NCBI GenBank assembly: GCA_947034885.2
Contig: OX344754.2
Coordinates: 7,881,001-7,945,000 of the forward strand
Reading direction: 5' to 3'
DNA length: 64,000 nt
Source of the DNA: Thuidium tamariscinum
Taxonomy: Eukaryota > Streptophyta > Bryopsida > Hypnales > Thuidiaceae
Below are positions 47,346 to 57,199 of this stretch, piece by piece. Both the position numbers and the translations under genes were made by a program. The notes under the pieces were generated by a model. It searched no databases, had not been told where the DNA came from, and was given only the letters and a program-made list of their open reading frames with translations. Position 1 is the stretch's first letter. Every line of letters begins with the position of its first letter.

Positions 47346-49190
47346 TCAATTGATCCTTGACCACAAAAAGCTCCCTACATTGTAGCCGCTACTAATCTTC
47401 AATGATGATTCCTTGCAAAATCTTAGAGCATTGAAATTAACCATTAATCCTTTAACACCCCCATTAATACCCAAGCATTGAAAGAAAGAAGCTGGATGTA
47501 GTGACAAACAAAACTAGGTATAGATTCAAAACTTTTTAAATTCAATCCACTATACCATACATAAGCATCAATGGGCAAAGTCTAGAATTCAATATACAAA
47601 AGTTCTAATATGCGACATATAACACATTTCTATAAGCAATTTGAAGAAAAAATTAGTTGTGATTTGAAAGAAAATTAGTTCCATAGTTAGCCATATTTGC
47701 ATTGAGTTTTGTTTATCATAAATTGGAATTAATTTTTAATTTTTTTAATTCTTTTAGAACTCAAAAAAAATTATACCTTGACATCTTCATATACATCATT
47801 TCAAATTGTTGTGCACAAAATTGAAGGAAAAATCAATAAATTCAATATTTTAAAACAACATGAGATTTTGGCCTACAACCATGGTTTCATTCATTCATCT
47901 AGTTGCAAAATAATACCAAGCATAGTGATGGATAAGGAGGTTTGAAATCAATTGACATAGATCCATCCTTCTAGGGTTAGTTTGAGAATTTATTTGGGTA
48001 AACTTGGAATTATTATGAACTCTTGAAGAAAAAAATGATGGAAATTCATATCAAATACAAAATATACTAAAAAAATCATAGATTATTACCATAGATTTAT
48101 ATTATAGTATATAACATCATGTATATTATAAAATATAACATGAACTAAAGTTTTTGTATCACTCTAAAATTAAAAAATCAAGAAACCGTAGTTATAGACC
48201 AAAAGTTCATATTGCTATAAAACACTAAAATCTATGATATTTTCAAAGTTTTCAATTAGAGTAGAAACAACACTTGGTAAGCTTTATTTCAATAGTTAGA
48301 CTCAAATTCAAAAAAATATCATTTTCATGGCTAAATTCACATCAAGAGTAAATAGCAAGAAATGCCCAAAAATCCACTACAAGGATGATATTTGAATTAA
48401 GCATCTTCTTTGTTAGAGAAGTCAATGAAACTATGAGGGAATTTACAATAATATTGATTGAAAATGTACTCAAATAACTTTTAAAACTAATATTGGATGA
48501 AAAATCCATTTTTTTTCATTTTACAATTTGAAGTGAAATCATCCATCAAACAACATCCATCTAACTTTAATGCCATTGGAGTGAGCCATCAATTTTCCCA
48601 TATTTGGTAGTCTTGACAAAGTTTAGAACATATAGGTCTACTTGATAACCAACCTTAGTTTAATATTCTCAACTTCTATATGCATTGAATAGGAGTTTTA
48701 AGAGAACCCATTCTAATTAACCAACATTTCACACTATATAAATATCTACCTCAATTGTACATCAATAGCTATTGAAATGTGGGGGGGTTGTACATCATGT
48801 TTTGAAACATCTACAATTTCTAGAATAAGTCCTTTCAATTTTTTTAAAGCTTAAAACCCTAGTACATAGAGATCTAAGAATACACTACAAGGATCTTAGT
48901 TGAAATTTTTACTAGCATAAAAAGAGGCTCATATGCATCAATTGTTGATCTATAGATTTTACTAAGATCTCAAGAGTCCCCCTCAATTTAAATTATATCC
49001 AAAGCACCAAAATTGTTGAAACAGTCTACCTCTAATCAACAATTCCATAGCCTAGCTTTCAAGGCAAATTTGTCACCATTCCATAGGATAGTCAAAGAAG
49101 TATTATAACTCATAATGTCTTTTTATACCCTTATATTTGTAAAAAGTACAAATATAGACATATGTAATGAACTAATAGATTAATTTGGCA
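47346..49190. other. Intergenic DNA of unit 1, no gene
   Basis: AT-rich sequence that aligns with about 58593-60328 of unit 2 with many substitutions and small indels. No frame is conserved between the two copies. Confidence 0.5.
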
Positions 49191-49215
49191 TTAACCCTTG
49201 AGCACCCAATCTATA

Positions 49216-49524
49216 AGGTAGGAGGTTCAAAAACCGCTCATCTTCCAAAATGTACATTATTTGTACATGATGCTTTTTAATCTTTATAGGAATGTATAAA
49301 ACAATGTACATTTGAGGGGGTAGGTGGTTTTAGAGCCCTATGCCATATTGACTTCAACAATTCTTAACTAATTCCACAATGCTCCCAAAAAATGAAACAA
49401 ATTAGGTTAGATGCATATTCCACCTATCTTGCAAGGAAAATTCATTGAAAAATATTTCAAGATGTTTCACCTCCCCAAAATTCAATTCGAGCTCTTGGAT
49501 GGTCAATTTATAAACCTCCTACCT
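49216..49524. mobile_element. TA-flanked pogo-type miniature element (nested)
   Basis: This 309-bp element has ends AGGTAGGAGGTTCAAAAACC and the inverse of AGGTAGGAGGTTTATAAATT, with TA at 49214-49215 and 49525-49526. It inserted about 20 bp inside the TTAA-flanked element. The interior has the ATGTACATT palindromic pair and the GGTTAGATGC block of its family. Confidence 0.85.
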
Positions 49525-49653
49525 TAATCACCAAAATCGAGATCTTTTGGAAGTCATTGCAATCAAATTGTTATCCTAAACAAGATCTATGAAACTTCAC
49601 CATATTGATTGGTAGGAGAGACAAGATTAGAGTTGTAGGTGAAAGGATAAATA

Positions 49654-49878
49654 TGGTCAATTTCATTAAATTGGCGATACTCCAATAAAATGGCATGACA
49701 TTCCGTTAAAATGGCACAACATTCCATTAAAATGGCACATTTTCTTCCTCTACCACTAAGCCTCTATGTCAAAATGGTACACAAAATATGTCAAAATGAC
49801 ACTTGAAATTTGTCAAAGTGGCACATGGAATATGTCAAAATGGCACTCGGAATACCGCCATTTTAACGAAATTGACCA
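49654..49878. mobile_element. TTAAAATGGC-family miniature element with tandem units, copy 2 (nested)
   Basis: Ends TGGTCAATTTCATTAAATTGG and the inverse CCATTTTAACGAAATTGACCA are flanked by TA (49652-49653 and 49879-49880). The 225-bp interior consists of ~25-bp units around AAAATGGCAC, oriented opposite to those at 54976. It lies inside the TTAA-flanked element. Confidence 0.85.
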
Positions 49879-50787
49879 TAATTGATTTGACCACATCCTT
49901 GAAAAGATTTTAATAGTCAAATAGGCCAATTTTTCAATTTTGAGCAACAAGATCCTGTTACTAGGGCACTTATAGGTTAAGGTAGCAACACCTATAATTA
50001 CCAATTTAAGCAATTTAAGCATAGTTGGAGTCACCTTTTTCTAAAAAGAGTATTTTTGCAATATTAGCAATCAAAAATCATGAATTTTAAAAAAATAGAA
50101 TAATTGGATAAGGCATCTTATTTCTAAGAATTTTCAAAGTAGAATTCCCTAGGGCACCCAAATTTGTATTCTAATGTAAATCTGCTTTGATTCTCACAAT
50201 AAAATCTTAAAAAATCAAAGCCCACCAACTACAATTAAGCATGGGGATGGTTTTAAAATATTTTAGAAGACACTTTAAAGGAATTCTAGTGTCAAACAAT
50301 TGGTACATTAATTTAAATGGATGCTCCTACCTTATGTCCCATAATGCTCTCAAGCCTCTTATCTATCGAGCATTATCTAAAGTAAACTTACCTATGACAC
50401 ACGAAATGAGTGGTTTGTCTTTTTTCCATTAGCAAAAAGATAATTTTTAGAAAAATTCAAAGACAAATGTGACAAATGAAGGAAGGAGTTTAAGTTTTAT
50501 TTTTTAGACAAATTAAGAATTTTTTATGAATTTTTTGAACAATGTTACCCAATTGGACTCAAAGAGTCCCAAAAAATCTTTAGACTACTTCAAATCAATG
50601 AAAAGTGTTTCCATAATGGTCATCTTACCACTTCAAGCAAGTACAACATTTTTTAACATAGCAATGACATCAAGGATTAAAAAAATAACTCTTTATAACA
50701 AGTTTACACTAGAAAGGGATAAACTGTGTCCCATGACAATGACTAACAACTCTATGACCATCACTCGAGGCATTAGTTATGACCATA

Positions 50788-52069
50788 CACTATAAGAAAT
50801 TCGCATTTTCTGTGTCGTCAAAATAAAAACATGTCATGTTTTTAAAAATGTGTTAACACTAGTAGTTGTTAGTTTTAGTTACACAGGATTTTATTAGATG
50901 TCATTAGAAACATTGCATGTTTTTCGTGCAACGTGAATATGTCCATTGAGACAGGATGTTTTTTTGGACGTCACTTAGAACATGGTAAGATATTTTCAAA
51001 CATCCAAAAAAACATAGATGGTCACGTCAGCAAAGAGTTCATTCTAATTTTGAAAAAAATAATAAAAGAAATTTACGGTCTGTAGTAAAAAAATTGACCA
51101 CAAGTGAAAAATTTAGAGAAAGGGCAGCTACATGGTATATTTTGAAAAAAAAGGGAATGGATGGATGATTTAGATGCATAATATGGATGAAAACAAGTGG
51201 TCTTTATACTAATCTAGTGGTAGGAGGAGAGACAATCTATATGGGATATGCAAGAATAACGTTGAGATGTTTAAGAAAACATCTTGATGTTTGAAATGAC
51301 ATCAACATGTCTGAAATGACGTGACATGTCTCAAATGACATCAACATATTCAATTGTCAAGTTGCCATTTTCTCAAATCCCATATCTTTTGTCTCACTTA
51401 GGGTTGAGAAAGGATATAAGTATAATCTTTCCCTCCTTCATTTTCATTAACTTTAAATGAAGTGATCTTTTCATTTTGCCATCAAAAATTCTCAAGAAGA
51501 TAAATGGTGAGTTTTTAAATATTTTTAAATTTAATCATTTATTGTTTTGTTTTGTTTTATTTTTTAATTTAATATTATTTGTTTTCTAATTTGGCCTTGT
51601 AGATACACTATGTACTAACTGACGTTTAATTTGATGTTTCAAAAAAACGTCTAAATTGACATTTTAGAAAATACCATTAAAAATTTTAAGTGACCCAAAA
51701 GTGTGTTGACAAAGCATGCCACAACAGTATAATTTGGGGTCCACGTCAACATAATTTAGAAGCCTATGTCAACATAATTTAGGGATCCACGTCACAAAAA
51801 ACAAGGATGAGGCAATGGATGAAAAAAAATCATAGGTGGCATTGTCCACCAAAAGATTGCTGATGTGGACCTCCTTGCACTACCAAATGGCACAATTTGG
51901 GGCCCTAAAATTCACTTGTCTTAAAGGATGTCCAAAAAAAAGGACCATGTTCTCTACTTTTTCCACCATGTTTTTCACTTGTCCATTATGACGGATTTTA
52001 GGTGACATCGTGTTTGACACGAAATCGGGTTTTTTTGGACGTCCTAGAATTCGCTGTTTTCTTATAGTG
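50788..52069. mobile_element. Non-autonomous CACTA (En/Spm-type) element, unit 1 only
   Basis: The left terminus is CACTATAAGAAATTCGCATT and the right terminus, reversed, is CACTATAAGAAAACAGCGAA. CACTATAAGAAA ends are diagnostic of CACTA transposons. The 3-bp flanks ATA (50785-50787) and ACA (52070-52072) differ at one base. Unit 2 reads TTACAAATC without an insert near 61539. Subterminal DNA has repeated GGACGTC and GACGTCA-like motifs, as expected for transposase-binding sites. No transposase is encoded in the 1,282 bp. Confidence 0.88.
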
Positions 52070-52504
52070 ACAAAACAAATTGATGTAGTCCTAATCCCAT
52101 TAACTAAAAAAAAGGTCTATCATGACTTCATATAAGCCACACTCATGGGTAGTTCTCTAAAAGCCTATCAAGGAAAATTTGTCTATCATAAGCTGTTTAC
52201 CTTAGACCGTAGTGCTCAACTCACAATCTTCTTTGTCCACATAAAGAAGAAACTCATACATGAAGTGTGTCCTCATTAGAAACACAAGAAGTCTGAATAC
52301 TTGTAACTTAATCTCATCATGAATAATTATCATCCATTGAGTGAAACCTTAAACCCAAAATACTTCTCCAGCCAAAGACAATGGAGTTTCAAAACACTCT
52401 CAAAGATGGAAAAGAAAACCAAAAGGAGCTACAAATCATATCATCATCAAGACTCCCATCACCCCAAATGGTCAGAAGTAGAAATGGAACAAACAGTCCA
52501 TCCA

Positions 52505-52690
52505 TGGTAAAAATGTCAACTTCATTAAAATAGCAATATTCCACAAACCAAAAATTGTGATATATATCTTCACGCAGGTCTAATTTCACACTACAAACTA
52601 GGATAGAACAAGTATAGATTTTGGATTTAGGACGTGCAGCTTGAACTAAACCACAGTAATGAAATATTTTCAATTCAAGGAAATTGAAGT
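52505..52690. repeat. Degraded TTAAAATGGC-type element shared by both units
   Basis: CTTCATTAAAATAGCAATATTCC at the left, and a GGACGTGCAGCTTGAACT motif like those in 28366-28652, suggest an old member of that family. The same sequence is at about 62478-62650 in unit 2. Confidence 0.45.
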
Positions 52691-53379
52691 GCTATATGAT
52701 CATTCTATCATACAGCAAAGGCTTGAACTTTCGACTCCAGATTGACTTTCTAACTCCACATCACCTGGTTTTCAAACGTTGCATTGCAAGATAAATGGCT
52801 TTCTCTTCAAATAGAGATGCATCTGTAAAACAACACGGAACAGGCAAATGATTGAAGGTGAGTAGGAAGTACTCCGTGACCAGCTTTGTTCAAATCCTGC
52901 AAGAGATCATTTATAAGTGAAGCTCACAAATGCAGAAGTCTTTCAATTGCAACATGGGATAGAATGAGAACAGGGAATTTATTCTACTTTGATTGATTCA
53001 CGAGGAAGTTAAGATGATGAAAACCAAAGGAGCTGGGATCCCAGAATGCCAACTAGAAATGAAAAGGATGAAATCATTTTGTACTAAAACAAGACAGTAT
53101 AAATACGCAAAGTCATGAGTCACCTTCAATCGAGCTAGCTCAAAGATGGTGAAGATGTAAATGCACTTACTGAGCATGGCCTCCGAACAAGAGAAACCCA
53201 AGAACTTTTCTGTACTGGGGATTTCTGCTGAGCAAATCTTGTCACCAAGGCACGGAACTCCAACTCCGGAAATCCATATCGAAATCAGTCTTGAAGAACA
53301 CCCAAGGACAAGCAGAGGCCATTGTTTGTGGCATACTAGATTAGGGTGAAAATGCACTAAAAGACAGCAACATAGCCTC

Positions 53380-54264
53380 TCAACATATAAAATGTAAAGC
53401 TGGAGAATGAAGTTTAAGCATGACAAGTGGAAGTCCAGTATTGAAATGTTTGACTGCTTCTAAAATACTCAACGCTTCAAAGCGACCACTCACGAGAGTA
53501 CAAATCAACTCTGAACAATTTGTTTCAATAACTCGATCGAAATAACTGATGAGCCTCCCCAAATTATCGTTTTCCATTTTAATTGTACAACGATTCCATC
53601 CCCAAGGGGCTTCTACATAGAGATCTCTAATTGTGCTGCTACCGGAAATATTGTCTAGGGTTTCTATTTTTATTCTACAATTACCCACAATTTTGTCAAA
53701 GCTTTTGCTAAAGATCAAATGCTCCGAAACTGGGAAATCAAAAACCTCAATGCTACTTTTAGAAAGAATTTCTAAACCAATCGGAAAATAAACCACTTGA
53801 GAAGTAGTGAAACACCGATTGAACGGGTTGCTAAAGTGTACAGCAGTGAACTTCCTGAGGAAGACAGTGCTTGTCCCACACGAGATCCAAGATAAAACAC
53901 GAAGATAACGGTGTCGGCCACTGGAGTTGTATTTCAAAAACTGAAGTAAATTTATGGATGATACCACCGCCATGTAAATGTAAAACGCGGTCGGTGGCAC
54001 TTGATAAAACGTCAGAAATGTGGACGTAAGAGCAAACGCAACTCTATCAGCATGAGTCACAGCAAGTCTTATGCAGACGAGGAGTGGGTGAAGGATCAAG
54101 TAGAGCAACAGGGCTAAGAGGTGGAAGGGAAGAGAGATGAGGAAAACACACTTCCACCACCAACTCGAATCATCCGCTTTGTCAACACGTCTCTTTATCG
54201 AGCCGAAGAGGGAATCTCTCATGAATCTCTCAATTGTAACTCTGTGCTGCTCCGTGGCCTCCAT
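53380..54264 (-). CDS. Unrecognised two-helix membrane protein, complete copy
   Basis: This single-exon frame encodes 294 aa. The start is the first ATG (54264) of the frame, preceded by an A-rich leader. Residues 1-36 are charged and hydrophilic. About 38-69 form a long leucine-rich hydrophobic stretch and about 75-110 a second, so I expect two membrane passes or a hairpin, with a ~180-residue C-terminal part outside the membrane. That part has no motif I know. Tryptophans cluster at 35-37. I cannot assign a family. A second copy lies 10 kb away in the tandem duplication (63336-64000). Its C-terminal part is nearly identical while the membrane part is diverged, which argues that this is a real gene. 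Further 5' exons are possible; none is obvious. Confidence 0.7.
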   Translation of the reverse strand: MEATEQHRVTIERFMRDSLFGSIKRRVDKADDSSWWWKCVFLISLPFHLLALLLYLILHPLLVCIRLAVTHADRVAFALTSTFLTFYQVPPTAFYIYMAVVSSINLLQFLKYNSSGRHRYLRVLSWISCGTSTVFLRKFTAVHFSNPFNRCFTTSQVVYFPIGLEILSKSSIEVFDFPVSEHLIFSKSFDKIVGNCRIKIETLDNISGSSTIRDLYVEAPWGWNRCTIKMENDNLGRLISYFDRVIETNCSELICTLVSGRFEALSILEAVKHFNTGLPLVMLKLHSPALHFIC

Positions 54265-54975
54265 TGTGTAGGAAAAAAAACAAGCGCCGAGACAGCCGCC
54301 AAGAGTGCGAACGAACTTCAGAGATAATCCCTCCTCAAGTCCCGACTACCCCACTCCCTCCGTCTCCTGGAATTGCACAACTAGTCGTCCCTACCGAGCA
54401 AGAGAATTTTGAATTGGAGCAACCACCACATGTCACTCCTGAAACTCATTCGATTCGACCGGTACTTACACCAAATGCGAAAGGTCTGCAACTAAGCAGA
54501 ACTAAGGCACCTTCAGGAACAAAAACTACAAACCCTAGAGCGTGGAGAATTCCGTGGAATGAGAACAACAAGCCTCAGCGAACAACGACCACCAAATGAT
54601 TCAGAAGTCCCTTGCGAGTAACATGGCAGGTGGCCTGAAGAATGGAATCACTGAATTCTCAAACTGTAAAGCCAATCCGACCCAGAATCCGATGACGACA
54701 GATGAAGCCTCATAGCAATCGCAACTGAACTTCACTTCGAAGTTCGAACCGTGAGCATCCAATTTTACTGTCATGGTTCTTGCACGTGCATCATGGAATG
54801 CCGATTGTCGGATGGGAACTAAAAAATGGCTGCGATCACCCACAAATGTGTGCAAATTGCCTTTTGACCCCTGAATGCCCAAAGCACCAAATTCTTGTGT
54901 TTGGAAAACTTTGAAGTTAAATACTACCTACCAAGTCGCTGTTTTAGTGGTTTAGGTTATTGGAAACTTCTATTA
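54265..54975. other. Upstream region of the membrane-protein gene
   Basis: Two frames are open here. One is plus strand to 54599, proline- and threonine-rich, without an ATG start. The other is minus strand, 54601-54882, about 93 codons. Composition is less AT-rich than the surroundings, so one could be an exon or leader, but neither has a recognised domain and unit 2 is cut off before this point. A TTAA-type tip (GACCCCTGAATGCCCAAAGC) lies at about 54866. Confidence 0.35.
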
Positions 54976-55159
54976 TGGTCAATTTCATTAAAATGGCGGT
55001 ATTCCGAGTGCCATTTTGACATATTCCATGTGCCACTTTGACAAATTTCAAGTGCCATTTTGACATATTTTGTGTACCATTTTGACATAGAGGCCTAGAG
55101 GTAGAGAAGAAAATGTGCCATTTTAACATAATGTTGTGCCATTTTAACAAAATTGACCA
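54976..55159. mobile_element. TTAAAATGGC-family miniature element with tandem units, copy 3
   Basis: Ends TGGTCAATTTCATTAAAATGG and the inverse of TGGTCAATTTTGTTAAAATGG lie next to TTA on both sides (54973-54975 and 55160-55162). Inside, GTGCCATTTTGACATATT-type units repeat every 24-25 bp about four times, then GCCATTTTAACA units every ~21 bp. Confidence 0.85.
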
Positions 55160-55394
55160 TTATTTGAAGTCTAGTTTAAGCTTCAAAACTTGATCTTAAA
55201 AATGATTGATTATACTTTTTGTATTCAAGATTTTTGTGCAAGGGTGTCCATTGCAATCTTGACTGTCCATAATGTTGAGGGCTCTTGGAAATGAGCCTCA
55301 AATACACTAAAGCTTGGAGAAAAAATCAAATTAAAAATTCATTTAAAAAAATTAGAAGATAGATTTTGAGAAGCCATGAATTGATTGGAGTTAT

Positions 55395-55579
55395 GGGTGA
55401 TTGCTAGAAACACTCATCTTATTTTCCATCACAATTGGAGTGATATTGTTCTTTTCTGCTATAACTTTTGAATTAAAAGATCTAAGAATATAGAATAATT
55501 AGTGAACCTCTCTAACCTGATGGTTTTCACATCCCTTTTTTTTAGAAATTAAAAGAATCATTTTACACAAAATTGATTC
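55395..55579. mobile_element. GGGTGATTGCA-family element, right end missing
   Basis: The left terminus GGGTGATTGCTAGAAACAC is present, with the family's GCTATAACTTTTGAAT block after it, but the element stops where unit 2 of the tandem duplication begins (55580). The truncation may mark the duplication junction. Confidence 0.7.
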
Positions 55580-55663
55580 ATACAAAACTGGTTTTATTAG
55601 CCAAAGTGGCATCTAATCATTGCTGAACGTTTATCGTATTATACCTACTTCACAATAACAATA

Positions 55664-55957
55664 AGGTAGGGGGCTGTAAAAGCGACCCTTTACCAACTGA
55701 TTTGCATTTTGGGGAAGCTCAACTCCTTAAAACAATTTTTAGTAAATTTTCGTGGTAAGAAAAATGGAATTGGCATCTAACCCAAGTCATTTCATATTTT
55801 TTGGACCTTTGTGGAATTAGTTATGAATTTTTGGAGTTGAAAACACAATGGTTTCTAAAAGCGACCCTTTCCTCAAATGTACACTTTCAATACATGTTAG
55901 AGGCAAAATCTACCAGATTGCTTTTAGAAACAAGGTTGCAATTACAACCCTCTACCT
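55664..55957. mobile_element. TA-flanked pogo-type miniature element, unit 2 only
   Basis: This 294-bp element begins AGGTAGGGGGCTGTAAAAGC (then GACCCTTT) and ends with the inverse of AGGTAGAGGGTTGTAATTGC. TA flanks it at 55662-55663 and 55958-55959. Unit 1 has the flanks joined at about 44102-44108 (CACAACAGTCCATTC). Confidence 0.88.
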
Positions 55958-56086
55958 TAATCCATTCAACTGTTGTCCAAACAAGCAATCCCCTAAATTT
56001 GACATTTGGTGCATTTGAAGAGGTCTGTCTTGCTCAGGAGTGAGAATGGCCCTTCTGTGCAGTCTAAGGGACATCCATGTAATTAA

Positions 56087-56797
56087 CCCCTAAGCACCGG
56101 TAGAGCCATTTCATGGCTTTTGGATGATTTCTCTGAGCCACCAAAAGGCTTGAACAAGTAGTTTTTTCATCCATTTTTTTTTCAATGACCTTTCATGTTG
56201 AGTTACAAAGAGTGTCCAACTGAATTCTTAGTGTAATTGATGTTTTTTTTCATGTAGTTGAAAAGTAATTAAGAAAAACGGATAGCAAAATTTGTCATTT
56301 TAGTGTATTTTGAGAAATTGAGTAAATCTGAAAGTTATCCTTGAAAACGACATTTTTTGACTTTGAGCCCAACTAATGAAATGGAGGTCCTCTACTCTAG
56401 TTTCTTCTATAAAATTGAATATTTTATTGCAATTTGAACTTTGGCTGTATTTTTAATGTCCATTGCATTCTAATTATAGATGTACACGGCAAATTAGTTT
56501 ACATCATGATGATTTCCACTATATTGTTCACACATGGTGAAATTTTCAGATTTTTTGAGATTATTTTCTATTTTTTATGATGTTTTCTTTAGTTTTTCTT
56601 CAAAAAAATTTAGAAAATACAATTTTCCTCAAAAGAATCTGAAATTTATGTGAAGTACAGAGGACATGCAATTTCATCTCTGAAAAATAAAAATAAAAGT
56701 TTCCATACACATCTGGTTACAAAATGGTAACAAATTGAGTGACAGACAGTGCAGCAGCGCAGTTGAAACCAGTGGTCATAGGCCCTACGTTTCAGGG
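56087..56797. mobile_element. TTAA-flanked element, unit 2 only
   Basis: TTAA lies at 56083-56086 and 56798-56801, with tips CCCCTAAGCACCGG and the inverse of CCCTGAAACG. Unit 1 reads CATGTAATTAAGGTCCTTGG without interruption (TTAA at 44254-44257). The 711-bp insertion is therefore precise. It is non-coding. Confidence 0.93.
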
Positions 56798-56860
56798 TTA
56801 AGGTCTTTGGCTCCTTGCACCCTCAATCTTTCCATGCACAGCATGTGAGCATATTTACTA

Positions 56861-57195
56861 AGGTAAGTGAGGAGGTCCAGAAAGCGCCCATCTAAGAGTT
56901 GAAACTAAACTGAATTTTGGGGAGGTGAAACTTCTTGAATTATTTTTCCAGAAATTTTCCTTAAAAAACAAGTGAAATTGGCATCTAACCTAAGTTTTTT
57001 CTTAGTTTTTGGAGCTTTGTGGTATTAGTTAAGAAATTTTGAAGTCGAGATGACATAGGACTCTAAAAACCGCCCACCCCTCAAATGTGCATTATTTGTA
57101 CATTCATGTAAAGATGAAAAACAGCATGTACAAACAATGTACATTTGAGAAGGTGGGCGGTTTTCAAGCCTTAATGACTTTTGAGCCTCCATCCT
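56861..57195. mobile_element. TA-flanked pogo-type miniature element, shared copy in unit 2
   Basis: This is the counterpart of 45216-45535. The left end is AGGTAAGTGAGGAGGTCCAG and the right end the inverse of AGGATGGAGGCTC. TA lies at 56859-56860 and 57196-57197. It includes the paired ATGTACA blocks that flank a short loop. Confidence 0.8.
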
Positions 57196-57199
57196 TATA

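Larger units (their letters stand above)
49195..49976. mobile_element. TTAA-flanked element, unit 1 only, with two nested elements
   Basis: TTAA lies at 49191-49194 and 49977-49980, with ends CCCTTGAGCACCC and the inverse of CCTATAAGTGCCC. Unit 2 reads GGCATTAAGGTAGC straight through (TTAA at 60329-60332), so insertion borders and the 4-bp target are demonstrated. Nested inside are TA-flanked elements at 49216-49524 and 49654-49878; the element's own sequence is only about 245 bp. Confidence 0.9.
44026..55579 (+). repeat. Tandem direct duplication, unit 1
   Basis: Starting at ATACAAAACTGG, this unit runs in the same order and orientation as 55580-64000. Intergenic DNA shows visible divergence (about one base in ten). 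Alignment with unit 2 can be followed to at least 54044, which corresponds to the window end. The right border is therefore not observed, and 55579 is only the point where unit 2 starts. Unit-specific insertions include elements at 44796, 46077, 49195 and 50788. Confidence 0.8.

Noticed and set aside
50241-50432. 63-codon frame with a counterpart at 60598-60789
   Set aside because: The peptides differ at more than one residue in five, as expected for neutral duplicated DNA; no domain recognised.
52319-52510. 63-codon frame present in both duplication units (62286-62477)
   Set aside because: Nearly all differences between the two copies change the residue, so there is no sign of protein-level constraint.
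52998-53426. 142-codon minus-strand frame overlapping the end of the membrane-protein gene
   Set aside because: It overlaps the real gene in another frame, and indels break it in the second copy.
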